This document shows, in pieces, positions 1 to 9,291 of a DNA stretch of 64,000 bases (the first letter of the stretch is position 1; the number at the start of each line of letters is the position of its first letter). The DNA lies in contig CAZZZL010000003.1 of NCBI GenBank assembly GCA_964658655.1, positions 95,301-159,300 on the forward strand, given 5' to 3'. Under the pieces are notes generated by a model. It did not search any database, was not told the DNA's origin, and saw only the letters and a program-made list of their open reading frames with translations. The DNA comes from G963692885 sp964658655 (GTDB taxonomy: Bacteria; Acidobacteriota; Terriglobia; Terriglobales; Acidobacteriaceae). Both the position numbers and the translations under genes were made by a program.

Positions 1-1594
1 TCCCATATTCCTCCTGTCCCAGCAGAAAGGTCACAAGCTGCAATTCGTACTCGGCTGCGCCGGCCTCGGTTTCGGATTTCATTTCGTCCGTCAGTACATT
101 CAATTTCTCGTCGAGGCGGTGCTTAATGTCGGCCAGACTCTTTCCACTCAGCAAACCGCCTGTGTCCATCAACAGGATCAGCCGATTCCCATCGTCGAGC
201 TTGGCGATGCCCGAAAGCCTGGCGCCGTCGTGCTTTCCCAGGTCCGGAGGGGCCTCAATTGCATCTTCGCGCAGACCAAGCACTTCATTCACGTGATCGA
301 CGACCAGGCCAAGCTGGAATCCGTCCGACTCCACGACAATAATCCTCTGGTCCTCCCGGATGTGACTGTGCACCTGCTGTTGAAAGATTTCCAGTGTGTT
401 GACCACTGTCCTGACCCCTGTCGCGATCTCTTCATGCCGCTTGGGGCTACCTGCGGCCGGGCTCTCAACGCAAGCCCATTTTGCTATCTGCTCATTCCAT
501 CCCCTGAGCTGGGCAATCGTTTCCATCAACGTCTGGCTGGAACTATTGAAGACCGTGAGCCAGGCACGCAGCCTTTCGCTGGCGAGTAATGCGCCGCGCG
601 TCTCAATCCTCCTGCCTGCCCCACGCTGATCGTCCGGTCCGCCTTGATTCAGCACGTCTGTGTAGAGTGCGGCAGCTTTGCTGCTGGCGTCGATATGCTC
701 GGCTGCGAACGAATCCAGCTTCAACAGGCGGCGCAGATCGACGATCGGAAGAATCCGGCCCCGTACCGTGAGCACCCCGAGAACATGGTCGGGCGCTCCA
801 GGCACCCCTTTTGGCGTCTGTACGCGCAGAATTTCCCGGACGTCCTGCATGGGGAAGGCAAACTCTTCGCGCCCCAATTGAAAACTCACAATCTGATGCA
901 TATCGCCCCCGATGCTGTGCTTCGCGGTATCCGAACCGCTTTGAGGGAGGATAAGAGCCTCGGCCCCAGGCTGGTTCGCCTTCGTCTCCTTGGCGGGACC
1001 GGCACTTTCGTCATTCCGCACGGAACTTTTGGCATCATCCTCCGAATGTTCAGGCTGACAGATCCGCCGCGCATCCAAGGAGATGATGATCCGCTCGCCC
1101 TGGTCGAGTTTCACCACGCCATTCACAAAGTCGGTCATCCCGTTGCGGATTGCTGCAGGTGGCCGCTCGAATTCGTGATGTCCGACGCGGGTAACCTGGC
1201 GTACTCCATCGACCAGCAGGCCAGTGCGCCGGCCATCGACGTCCAGTACCAGCACCCGGCTGCGCTCGGTTCGATCTTCACGCTTCATCCCGAATCGCGA
1301 CCGAATGTCGATGACCGGCAGGAGCGCCCCGCGCAGATTGGAAACACCTTCGACATACTCGGCGGTATGCGGCAGCCGGGCCATCTTCGGCAGTCGGATG
1401 ATCTCCTGCACCGACATGATGTCGAATCCAAATTCCTCATCTCTAAGCTGGAATGTCACCAGTTGCATGCCACCCGTTTGCTGACTCATTGCGTGGTCCT
1501 CGACGTCGCCGACCGGTGGCTCTGCTTTTGCAGGTTCCCGGACGTCTTGCGACGCACGGTTAACCCTTCGTTCGCGCACTGCTTGTTTTGTCAT
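1..1594 (-). CDS. Multi-CheW chemotaxis scaffold protein (C-terminus cut by window edge)
   Basis: CheW domains couple chemoreceptors to the CheA kinase in cytoplasmic arrays. The minus frame is open from an ATG at 1594 to the window edge (at least 531 residues), so the C-terminus is missing. CheW 1 spans about residues 42-177 (begins MQLVTFQLRDEEFGF, with NLRGALLPVIDIR). CheW 2 begins near residue 233 (HQIVSFQLGREEFAF, TVRGRILPIVDLR) but is split by a helical insert at about 296-413 and resumes at RIIVVESDGFQLGLVVD. A third CheW domain starts at about 516 (LQLVTFLLGQEEYG) and runs off the edge. The ATG lies 4 bases after the stop of the chemoreceptor gene upstream, so the two are surely co-transcribed. 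A second in-frame ATG at 1489 is possible. The insert is unlike a normal CheW; it recalls a four-helix sensor bundle, but I do not see the His/Cys set of a CZB zinc domain. Family certain; role in a specific pathway unknown. Confidence 0.9.
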   Translation of the reverse strand, partial: MTKQAVRERRVNRASQDVREPAKAEPPVGDVEDHAMSQQTGGMQLVTFQLRDEEFGFDIMSVQEIIRLPKMARLPHTAEYVEGVSNLRGALLPVIDIRSRFGMKREDRTERSRVLVLDVDGRRTGLLVDGVRQVTRVGHHEFERPPAAIRNGMTDFVNGVVKLDQGERIIISLDARRICQPEHSEDDAKSSVRNDESAGPAKETKANQPGAEALILPQSGSDTAKHSIGGDMHQIVSFQLGREEFAFPMQDVREILRVQTPKGVPGAPDHVLGVLTVRGRILPIVDLRRLLKLDSFAAEHIDASSKAAALYTDVLNQGGPDDQRGAGRRIETRGALLASERLRAWLTVFNSSSQTLMETIAQLRGWNEQIAKWACVESPAAGSPKRHEEIATGVRTVVNTLEIFQQQVHSHIREDQRIIVVESDGFQLGLVVDHVNEVLGLREDAIEAPPDLGKHDGARLSGIAKLDDGNRLILLMDTGGLLSGKSLADIKHRLDEKLNVLTDEMKSETEAGAAEYELQLVTFLLGQEEYG

Positions 1595-1598
1595 GGCC

Positions 1599-3605
1599 CT
1601 ATCCGTGCTGGAGTTCGTCGGCTTGCGATGCGATTTCTTCTACCGCCTGCAGGATCTCCTCGGCGGCTTTCAGTCCCTGTTCCGCGGCGGTGGCGGATTC
1701 CTCAGCTGAGCGGGTCATCTCTTCGGCGGCCGTGGCGATCTGCTCACCCGCTTTTGAAGCCTGCTCGAGCGCGACCACCGATTCTTCAGAGCCCTTCACG
1801 ATGCTGCCGGCACCGATCCGGACGGCATCAATATCTTTCGCCATGCGCTCCAAGTTGGCCGTCGACGCCTTGGCTCTCTCCGCCTCGCCCTTGGCCTTGA
1901 TGCCCGCCCCTTCGATATCACTAACGACCTTGGCGATCTGACCCTGGATGCTCTTCACCAAGTCCTTGATACGATCGGCATTCTCGCTGCTTTCGTTCGC
2001 GAGCGAACGAATGTCGCCTGCAACCACCGAGAAGCCCCTGCCAAACTCACCGGCACGCGCAGCTTCCACATTGCCGTTCACCGCAAGCATTCGGGTCTGC
2101 ACTGTGACCATCACGATCGCATCGACAATCTTGTCTATCCGCCGGGTGCGTTCTTCGAGTTCCTGAACGTTCCTTGCCGACCCTGCCGCACCCTCGGCCA
2201 CTTTGCCGATATTGGCAATCATGGCGTCGATAGCGTCCTTGTTCGTGACCAGCATGGCAGACACATTCCCGCATTTCGTCTCATTCGCTCCGGCCTTGTC
2301 GCTCATGTCCCGCGCCGCATGCTCCAGTTGGCTGCCCAGGGCGACCGAACTCTCGCAGGCTCTGGCAGATAGCTGCGATGAGCGGCTGATCTCTTCGATC
2401 GCCGCCGAAATCTGTCCGGAGGCTCCCTTGACCTGCTCAGCGTTTGCCGACAGTTCTTCGGCCGCAGCCGCCAGTTCCTCCGCCGACTTCTGCGCATTCG
2501 TCGAGCTCTTCAGCGTCTCCGCCAGCTGCGCCAGGCTGTTGGACGCCTCGTTCATCTCGTTGTAGGCACGGCTCTGTTCCTCGACCGCTTTCTGCGATTC
2601 CAGTACAGCCGCGCTTGATTCCTCAGACGACCGGGCAATGTCGAGTGCGCCTTTCAAATACTCTTTCGCCCCGCTCAGCGATTCGGCAGCATTGGTCGAG
2701 ATCGCCTTGCAGGCCTCGCGCATCTCGTTCAACTCCACTTCGATTTTTGCCAGCGCGGCAGTAATTGCCTTGGCCTTCTCGACTTCCTCCAGACCTTTCT
2801 GTCCAGCCGCCTGGGTATCCCCGGCAACAACTTTTACCTGGCTCTGGATCTCATTGACGACCTCTTGAATGCCGCGGGCACTCTTTTCGCTCATTTCGGC
2901 CAGATTGCGAACCTCGTCGGCCACCACGGCAAAGCCTTTTCCATGCTCACCGGCGCGCGCAGCCTCGATAGCCGCGTTCAGCGCCAGCAGGTTCGTCTGA
3001 TCGGCGATTCTTGCGACGGCATGGACGATCTTCCCGATCTCCTCAGACTGCCGCTCCAGTTCGGCGATCATCTTCGCCGAGTCGAAGTTTGCCTGTGCAG
3101 CATCACTCACACCTTTGATCAATGCCTCGATATCCGAGGAAGTCGTGCGGCTCAGCGTGTAGACCGCATCCACTAGCTTGAGCGACTCGGCAGCTTTCTC
3201 ATTTGCAACATCGGATGATTTCTCAATCTGGTTGATTGCTGCGCGTGATTCTTCGGCAGCAGCCGCCGATTCTTCTGCTCCGGCAGCGATGGTCTGCATC
3301 GTCTTGCCAAGCTCTTCGACCGTGCTGGTCGCTTCATTGATCGCACTGGCCACCTGTTCGGTCGCCGTCGAAAGCTTTTCAGCAACGGCCTGGGCGCGGG
3401 CCAGGGTGCGCGCGCGCGTCTTGTCTTCCGCAATGCGCTTGCCCTGCAACCGGCTCATACCGGTATCGATGGAAAATCCGACGGCCGCAGGAATCGCAAT
3501 CGGCCTGCCGACGCCCTGAGACGCGAGGCGTTTCATACCAGCTGCTGCTGAAACGGCATTACCGTGCCCATTGCTCTTTGCGGAATGTTCTACAAATTCG
3601 CTCAT
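1599..3605 (-). CDS. Soluble methyl-accepting chemotaxis protein with two signalling hairpins
   Basis: A 668-residue chemoreceptor, almost wholly alpha-helical coiled coil. It carries two copies of the conserved receptor tip. The first, at about residues 201-240, is canonical (ADQTNLLALNAAIEAARAGE, then GKGFAVVADEVRNLAE). The second, at about 501-540, is divergent (QTRMLAVNGNVEAARAGE, GRGFSVVAGDIRSLAN). The tips are 300 residues apart. No transmembrane segment and no recognisable sensor domain is visible; the first 55 residues are low in structure, so the protein is probably cytoplasmic. The start was set at 3605 because GAGGAG lies upstream of that ATG; an upstream in-frame start at 3794 would add 63 residues unlike the family. 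It is followed 4 bases later by the multi-CheW gene. Glu/Gln-rich stretches (AAGAEESAAAAEES) are plausible methylation sites by family knowledge. Class certain; signal sensed unknown. Confidence 0.93.
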   Translation of the reverse strand: MSEFVEHSAKSNGHGNAVSAAAGMKRLASQGVGRPIAIPAAVGFSIDTGMSRLQGKRIAEDKTRARTLARAQAVAEKLSTATEQVASAINEATSTVEELGKTMQTIAAGAEESAAAAEESRAAINQIEKSSDVANEKAAESLKLVDAVYTLSRTTSSDIEALIKGVSDAAQANFDSAKMIAELERQSEEIGKIVHAVARIADQTNLLALNAAIEAARAGEHGKGFAVVADEVRNLAEMSEKSARGIQEVVNEIQSQVKVVAGDTQAAGQKGLEEVEKAKAITAALAKIEVELNEMREACKAISTNAAESLSGAKEYLKGALDIARSSEESSAAVLESQKAVEEQSRAYNEMNEASNSLAQLAETLKSSTNAQKSAEELAAAAEELSANAEQVKGASGQISAAIEEISRSSQLSARACESSVALGSQLEHAARDMSDKAGANETKCGNVSAMLVTNKDAIDAMIANIGKVAEGAAGSARNVQELEERTRRIDKIVDAIVMVTVQTRMLAVNGNVEAARAGEFGRGFSVVAGDIRSLANESSENADRIKDLVKSIQGQIAKVVSDIEGAGIKAKGEAERAKASTANLERMAKDIDAVRIGAGSIVKGSEESVVALEQASKAGEQIATAAEEMTRSAEESATAAEQGLKAAEEILQAVEEIASQADELQHG

Positions 3606-3753
3606 CTTGCTTCGATCTCCTCGTCCAGTCCTCCGTTTATCGGCGGGGAATGAGGAAGCAATAGGGCGTCTGAGCGAGGGCACTCCCCGGCAGGCGGATC
3701 GATCCATTTCGGCTACGCCGAAGGCCAGCTTCCGCGGGCTTGGGCTTGAACGA

Positions 3754-5376
3754 TTACCGGCTCGCCTCTGTGGCGTGTCGACGCTCGTAGGCATAGAGGA
3801 TGCCGTCGGCGTCCCGTGCCTCCGAAGTCAGAAGAAACCCGGCCTTCTGAATCAGATCGATACAGTCGCCGCACCCCGGGACAAAGCGACCGCCGTCGCT
3901 GCCGTAGACGAGAAATCTGTCATGGTTCGACAGGAACGGCCGCAACAAGGACATTTTCAAATCAAGGTGCGCTTCGCGAGCGAGTCGCTGGTAGCCCCGG
4001 TAGGTAGGAGTTTCTTCGAGTGCGCCGTCGTAAAGGTGCGCAACGACGGCAGGCGAGGCATTCGTGTAGAGATAGAGATAATCGGTTTCCCGCAGGACCA
4101 AGATGTCTTCATCCATCGCAGGGTTTTGCAGGGTCGAGTGCCTGGCCATGGGAAAAGCGCGATCAGGCGCGAACAGAAAATGACTGCTTGGCTCAACCAG
4201 GGCGAAGTCGCTGTGCCGTAGCAGGTGCACACCGGCGACAGCGAGATCACCCAGCATAAGAATCACCATGGAGGCGGCAAGCACTCCGGGTGCCCATGAC
4301 CGGACCCGTCGGCCGGAAACAGCAAGAGCCAGAAGGATCGACCAACCCGCGATACTCGAAAGAAAATAGCGGTCGTAAAAGACGCCGCGCGCTTCAACGA
4401 TCTCCGCCAGACCAAGAAAGGGCAGAAGCGTAAATGAGATCGCAACGATCAGTTCTCGGACGGGAAGAGTCGTGGCAAATGGAACGTGCATGGGCCGCTG
4501 GTACTTCTCGAAAGCCACGCAGGCAATCGCGATCAATAAAATGACCATCGCCGGTTCGAGCAGATTTGAGGCAATCGTTTTTGCGATGGCGAGAATGGCT
4601 GCCGCGTTAAATACCGAACCGGGCGGAATGAGGGAGCGATAACTCCTGATCATCGGCAGATAGAAAGGTAAGGCGATGAACGGCGGCGACGCAACGGCCA
4701 GAAGGATAGACCAGTTCAGCCTGCGACGGGTGTAGATGGAATACAACTCTGCCAGAGCAAAAGGCACTACGATGAAGACCGCATACACGTGGCTAAGCAT
4801 GGCTGCAAGCAGGCTAAGGAATAATGCGGCATGGTAGACGTACTTGTGTTTTACCCTGGAACACTGCTGCCAGCAGATAAGCGCAAGCCCGCACCAGCCA
4901 ACGACAACGCCGTGAGGTCGCGCTTCAAATGCATAGTATTTGGCAAGGGTGAAGAAAGGAAAAATGCCGGCGACCGCTCCCGCGAGAGCGCCAAGGCGTC
5001 TGCTCACGAAAATAAACAGCGAGATGCCCAGGAGCCACACACCCAGTGCCTCCGGAAGCCTTGTAGCGATCTGTCCTTGTCCGAAAACACTTTGACTTAT
5101 GCGAGTCAGCAGGTAGAACAGTGGCGGGTTTAAATCTGCGCCATGCAGCACAGCCTTCCAGGTATCAACGAAGGATGGCAGCCGGCAAAGATAGACAGTG
5201 AAAAGCTCATCGTACCAGTACGGTTTCCCGGCGGATCTGACGAAGATATCTGCGAAGTAAAGGAGGGAGACGAGAGCAGCGGCAAACGCTGTGCGCATTG
5301 AAAAAACGCCGTCGGAATTATCGACCTCTTGATCACGATCGACCGTCCCGCGGTCACTGTCGGAAGATACTGTCAA
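3754..5376 (-). CDS. PMT/ArnT-type membrane glycosyltransferase
   Basis: An integral inner-membrane protein of 540 residues with about ten to twelve hydrophobic segments from residue 28 to about 370, followed by a soluble C-terminal domain of about 150 residues. Early in the first external loop it has YWYDELFTVY (Asp55, Glu56), the acidic motif of the glycosyltransferase-39/PMT_2 superfamily, which uses polyprenyl-phosphate-linked sugars to glycosylate lipid, polysaccharide or protein on the outer face of the membrane. Donor and acceptor cannot be read from sequence. The start is a TTG at 5376 with GGAG upstream; the next ATG, at 5298, begins exactly at the first membrane segment and has no clear ribosome site. 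It is divergent from the GH92 mannosidase gene, which may or may not be a functional link. Family call strong, substrate unknown. Confidence 0.85.
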   Translation of the reverse strand: MTVSSDSDRGTVDRDQEVDNSDGVFSMRTAFAAALVSLLYFADIFVRSAGKPYWYDELFTVYLCRLPSFVDTWKAVLHGADLNPPLFYLLTRISQSVFGQGQIATRLPEALGVWLLGISLFIFVSRRLGALAGAVAGIFPFFTLAKYYAFEARPHGVVVGWCGLALICWQQCSRVKHKYVYHAALFLSLLAAMLSHVYAVFIVVPFALAELYSIYTRRRLNWSILLAVASPPFIALPFYLPMIRSYRSLIPPGSVFNAAAILAIAKTIASNLLEPAMVILLIAIACVAFEKYQRPMHVPFATTLPVRELIVAISFTLLPFLGLAEIVEARGVFYDRYFLSSIAGWSILLALAVSGRRVRSWAPGVLAASMVILMLGDLAVAGVHLLRHSDFALVEPSSHFLFAPDRAFPMARHSTLQNPAMDEDILVLRETDYLYLYTNASPAVVAHLYDGALEETPTYRGYQRLAREAHLDLKMSLLRPFLSNHDRFLVYGSDGGRFVPGCGDCIDLIQKAGFLLTSEARDADGILYAYERRHATEASR

Positions 5377-5711
5377 AGCTCAAGCTCCAGGCGGTTCGAA
5401 AGATCCCTGCGCAAACTGATCGCTAGTGTAACCAAGTCACGGCAGGTTGTGGACGCGGCACTGAAACGCGACATCAAAGACGGCTGCCATTCCTCCACCC
5501 TTCAGCAAACATTCGTAATCCACGGCAGACGTCTTTCCTTAAATAAGACGCCTGCGGCGGATAGCCTTCAGCCAGTTCTCTCAGCGTTCTTTCTGCATCT
5601 TGTTTATTATCTGTTGAGCGAGAGTTTGCCTCATGCTGCCGCAATGAAGCGGAGCCTTTTCCTCTCTATGAAGACAGTCAGGTCTCGTTAGTGCCTCAAG
5701 TCGAAAGGTCA
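5377..5711. other. Divergent intergenic region
   Basis: About 335 bases between the glycosyltransferase gene (minus) and the GH92 gene (plus). It must hold both promoters. I see no convincing gene, operator palindrome, terminator or RNA element here. Confidence 0.5.
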
Positions 5712-8045
5712 ATGAATATGCTGTCAAGACGTGCATTCATGCAGGCAGTCACTGCTGCTTCCTGTTACGAGTTCCTGGATAAGACCCCGGTGGCGTCAGC
5801 CCTCCTTGCTTCGGACAGGCTGCCGCCTGGGAGCGAAGACCTGACGCAGTACGTCAATATCCGGGTCGGCACAGGCGGCCATGGCCACACTTATCCCGGG
5901 GCAACGGTTCCCTTTGGCGCTGTCCAGGTCGGGCCCGATACCTACACCAAGGGATGGGACTGGTGTTCGGGCTATTACGACGCCGACAAATCGATCATGG
6001 GCTTCAGCCATACGCACCTGAGCGGCACGGGCTGTGGAGATTTATTAGACGTCCTGCTCATGCCGAATGTCGGCGACGTAAAGTGGGAATCCGGCTCGCG
6101 CGAGAATCCTGAAGCAGGCTATCGCTCACCTTTTTCGCATGACGATGAGAAACTGGACACCGGCTATTACGCAGTCGCGCTAAAGGACCGCAAAGTACAT
6201 GTAGAACTGACAGCCACGGAGCGCACCGGACTGCATCGCTACACATTTCCCGCGAGCGATGAGAGTCATTTCATACTTGATTTGGCGCACGCCTATGACG
6301 ACCCGGCAGATCCCGTCACCGAAGCCACACTCGAAATAGTCGGCAGCGATATGGTTACTGGCGCACGCAATGTGCACTCGTGGGCTCCGAACCGGCGCAT
6401 CTATTTTGCCGCGCAATTTTCCAAACCATTTGCATCCGCAACACTTCAGCAGGATGGTACGAAGCTGAGCGCGTCCTCCGCGAAAGCAGCAGGAAAGAGC
6501 CTGAAGACTGCTCTGCATTACAAGACTTCAGAGGGTGAGATCATCCTGGTGCGCGTCGGCATTTCCGGCGTCAGCGTGGACAATGCCATTGGCAATCTCA
6601 AGGCAGAAATGCCGGGATGGGAATTTGATGCGGCCCGCTTGGAGGCCAAGCGCAAATGGCAGAACGAACTTGGCCGCATTCGCATCGAGACAGGCAACGC
6701 TACGCAGCGCACCATTTTCTATAGCTCTCTATATCACATGATGTGCGCCCCGACTCTTTTCGACGATGCGAACGGCGAATACTTCGGCATGGATGGCCAG
6801 ACGCACAAGCTCGGGGCGGGTGAACATAATTACAGCACTTACTCACTCTGGGACACATTCCGCGCACTGCATCCATCCTTCACACTCTTTCAACAGGAGC
6901 GGGTGCCGAACTTTGTGAATTGCCTGATCGGAATGGCGGAACAAAGCCCGCAGGGAATGCCGGTGTGGCCGCTTCAGGGTAAGGAAACGGGAACCATGAC
7001 CGGCTATCACTCCGCGAGCGTGATGGCAGAAGCATGCGTAAAAAAGTTCCCCGGCATTGATTGGCAGCGCGCCTACAAAGTGATGCGCAAACGGAATATG
7101 GACGACAATTACCGCGGGCTTGGATACTATCGCGACCTTGGGTATATCCCAGCCGATAAGGAAGAAGAATCTGTCAGCAAGGTGCTGGAATATGATTACG
7201 GCGACTGGAGTTGCTCACACGTTGCCGATGCTGTAGGTGCGCACGATGATGCGAAGCTGCAACGAAAGCGATCGCAGAACTATCAGCATCTGTTCGATCC
7301 GAAAACGCAGTTCATTCGTGCCAAGCTCAGCGACGGCAAATTTACCGATCCGTTTGATCCGATCGACATGGGCCACACGGAGAAATATCGTGACTATACC
7401 GAGTCCAATGCGTGGCAGACGACCTTCGGCATTCAGCATGACGTGAAGGGATACATCGAGCTATGGGGAGGTCGCGAAGCGTTTGTAAAGAAGTTGGATT
7501 CGCTCTTCACCGTGCCCTCCACACTTCCCAAGGACGCGCCCCCGGATATCGCCGGACTGGTTGGTCAGTATGCTCATGGAAATGAGCCGAGCCATCATAT
7601 TGCATATCTCTATGTCTACGCGGGGCAGCCCTGGAAAACGCAGGCTCGCGTCAACTCGCTCCTGTCGACGATGTATCACAATGATCCTGACGGCCTGGAA
7701 GGCAACGAGGATTGCGGCCAGATGTCTGCATGGTATGTGATGAGCGCACTCGGTCTCTATGCGGTAGACCCGGTCAGCGGCAACTATGTACTTACGTCGC
7801 CACTTTTCGATAAGGCTACTGTGTCTGTGGCGAATGGGAAAGAGCTGGTGATCGAGGCGAAACGATCTTCTCCGGAAGCGGTGTATATTCGAGCGGTTAC
7901 GATCAACGGCAAGCCATCACGAAAGCTGTGGGTTGCACATGACGAGATTGCGCATGGGGGCCACATCGTGTTCGAGATGAGTACGGAGCCGAACCAGCAA
8001 CTCGGCGTTGCTCCCGAAACAGCTCCTCCGTCTCTGACAGCCTGA
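5712..8045 (+). CDS. GH92 family alpha-mannosidase, exported
   Basis: A 777-residue glycoside hydrolase of family 92, calcium-dependent exo-acting alpha-mannosidases (mostly alpha-1,2) that trim mannose from glycans. Family motifs appear in order: HTYPGATVPFGAVQVGPDT near the N-terminus, SHTHLSGTGCGD, the signature YSLWDTFRALHPSFTLF mid-protein, and GNEDCGQMSAWYVMSALGLY near the C-terminus, which contains the acidic residues of the catalytic base region. The N-terminus has a short twin-arginine-like stretch (MLSRRAFMQAV) and a weak hydrophobic segment, suggesting export. The ATG at 5712 was chosen because GAAAGG lies just before it; a GTG at 5691 is in frame but has no ribosome site. The next gene follows in the same direction after a hairpin. 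Length is normal for the family. Substrate specificity is inferred from the family only. Confidence 0.95.
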   Translation: MNMLSRRAFMQAVTAASCYEFLDKTPVASALLASDRLPPGSEDLTQYVNIRVGTGGHGHTYPGATVPFGAVQVGPDTYTKGWDWCSGYYDADKSIMGFSHTHLSGTGCGDLLDVLLMPNVGDVKWESGSRENPEAGYRSPFSHDDEKLDTGYYAVALKDRKVHVELTATERTGLHRYTFPASDESHFILDLAHAYDDPADPVTEATLEIVGSDMVTGARNVHSWAPNRRIYFAAQFSKPFASATLQQDGTKLSASSAKAAGKSLKTALHYKTSEGEIILVRVGISGVSVDNAIGNLKAEMPGWEFDAARLEAKRKWQNELGRIRIETGNATQRTIFYSSLYHMMCAPTLFDDANGEYFGMDGQTHKLGAGEHNYSTYSLWDTFRALHPSFTLFQQERVPNFVNCLIGMAEQSPQGMPVWPLQGKETGTMTGYHSASVMAEACVKKFPGIDWQRAYKVMRKRNMDDNYRGLGYYRDLGYIPADKEEESVSKVLEYDYGDWSCSHVADAVGAHDDAKLQRKRSQNYQHLFDPKTQFIRAKLSDGKFTDPFDPIDMGHTEKYRDYTESNAWQTTFGIQHDVKGYIELWGGREAFVKKLDSLFTVPSTLPKDAPPDIAGLVGQYAHGNEPSHHIAYLYVYAGQPWKTQARVNSLLSTMYHNDPDGLEGNEDCGQMSAWYVMSALGLYAVDPVSGNYVLTSPLFDKATVSVANGKELVIEAKRSSPEAVYIRAVTINGKPSRKLWVAHDEIAHGGHIVFEMSTEPNQQLGVAPETAPPSLTA

Positions 8046-8053
8046 CTGCCGTG

Positions 8054-8087
8054 CGCAGGTGATCTAAATCTATCCTGATCGCCTGCG
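8054..8087 (+). other. Hairpin between GH92 and acyltransferase genes
   Basis: An 11-base inverted repeat (CGCAGGTGATC / GATCGCCTGCG, one G-T wobble) with a 12-base loop sits right after the GH92 stop. No U-tract follows, so it is more likely an mRNA-stabilising or partial termination structure than a full terminator. It ends 3 bases before an ATG at 8091, which argues against that ATG as the start of the next gene. Confidence 0.45.
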
Positions 8088-8153
8088 ACTATGCCCTTAA
8101 GTCAATTGCATTGCACGGCGTTAAAGAAGTTAAGTGAGGAACTGACGTCGACA

Positions 8154-9251
8154 ATGACAAGCCCGAATCCTCAGTTGCAGACGGAACTTTTAAAGCCCAG
8201 ACAGCACTACAAAGCACTCGATGGATTGCGCGGCATTGCTGCCCTTTCAGTCGTCACCTTCCATTTCATGGAAATGGCAATTTATAACTACAGCAAGCTT
8301 TTTATAGGGCACGGCTTTCTCGCTGTCGACTTCTTTTTCTGCCTGTCCGGATTTGTCATTGCTTACGCTTACGATGACCGCGTCGGAAAACTTGGTATCG
8401 CCGAGTTCCTGAAATCGCGATTGATTCGTTTGCACCCATTAGTCGTATTGGGTTCTGTACTTGGCCTGATCGCACTATTCCTTGATCCCTTCGTGACTGC
8501 GCCGATGGCTTACAGTTCGGGAAGGATCGCACTTATTTTTTTGGTGTCAATCCTACTGATTCCTTATCCTGCAATTCAGGAGCGGGGATTCAACCTCTTC
8601 GGTTTGAATGCCCCGGCGTGGTCACTGTTCTGGGAATATGTTGCGAACATCGTCTACGCGCTGGTGCTGTTTAAACTTAGCCGGCGCACCGTCATAGTTC
8701 TGACGTCGATCGCCGGAATCGTTCTGTGTTTGGTTGGCGAGCATGCAGGAGCTCTATCCGGCGGCTGGAACGGCCGGACATTCTGGGATGGAGGAGCACG
8801 GGTAGCTTATTCATTCCTGGCTGGTCTATTGATCTTCCGGTCGAAATGGATCATCCGCTCGCGAATGGGCTTCTCGATAATTGCCGTCTTACTGCTACTC
8901 GCTTTCCTGATGCCATATGCCAAAGGCGGCTGGATACGCGAGGCTCTGGTAGTCCTGTTTTATTTTCCATTACTGGTCGCCCTCGGAGCGGGTGCAACAC
9001 TCTCCGCCCGCTCCGAGAAGATATGTACTTTTGCCGGGAATATGTCCTATCCGCTTTATATGACGCATTACTCAGTGATCTGGATATTTGGTAATTACTA
9101 CGAGCGATACAAGCCTGACGCGCTCCACCTGGCTATGGTCGTGATCTCCGGCGTCATCGTAATGGTTGGGGTGGCCTTCATAGCGATGATCAGCTTCGAC
9201 ATTCCTGTTCGCAGATATCTGTCAGCTCATCGGACTCTCAAACCTCGTTAA
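8154..9251 (+). CDS. Acyltransferase family 3 membrane protein (OafA/YrhL-like)
   Basis: A 365-residue integral membrane acyltransferase. The N-terminal motif YKALDGLRGIAALSVVTFHF carries the Arg and His expected of acyltransferase family 3, which moves acetyl or other acyl groups onto sugars of O-antigen, exopolysaccharide or peptidoglycan at the membrane. About ten hydrophobic segments follow, including the typical FLAVDFFFCLSGFVIAY. The start at 8154 is preferred since GAGGAA lies about 12 bases upstream and it puts the motif about 20 residues in; an ATG at 8091 would add 21 residues but abuts a hairpin. It probably shares a transcript with the GH92 gene. The acceptor is unknown. Confidence 0.88.
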   Translation: MTSPNPQLQTELLKPRQHYKALDGLRGIAALSVVTFHFMEMAIYNYSKLFIGHGFLAVDFFFCLSGFVIAYAYDDRVGKLGIAEFLKSRLIRLHPLVVLGSVLGLIALFLDPFVTAPMAYSSGRIALIFLVSILLIPYPAIQERGFNLFGLNAPAWSLFWEYVANIVYALVLFKLSRRTVIVLTSIAGIVLCLVGEHAGALSGGWNGRTFWDGGARVAYSFLAGLLIFRSKWIIRSRMGFSIIAVLLLLAFLMPYAKGGWIREALVVLFYFPLLVALGAGATLSARSEKICTFAGNMSYPLYMTHYSVIWIFGNYYERYKPDALHLAMVVISGVIVMVGVAFIAMISFDIPVRRYLSAHRTLKPR

Positions 9252-9291
9252 ACAAATATTGACTTGCGGACTTTGTCGGCTTCGGTCTGGC

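Noticed and set aside
644..1900. Long plus-strand open frame (418 codons)
   Set aside because: It lies antisense to a clear multi-CheW gene and the start of the chemoreceptor end; its translation has no recognisable domain and is typical of a high-GC shadow frame.
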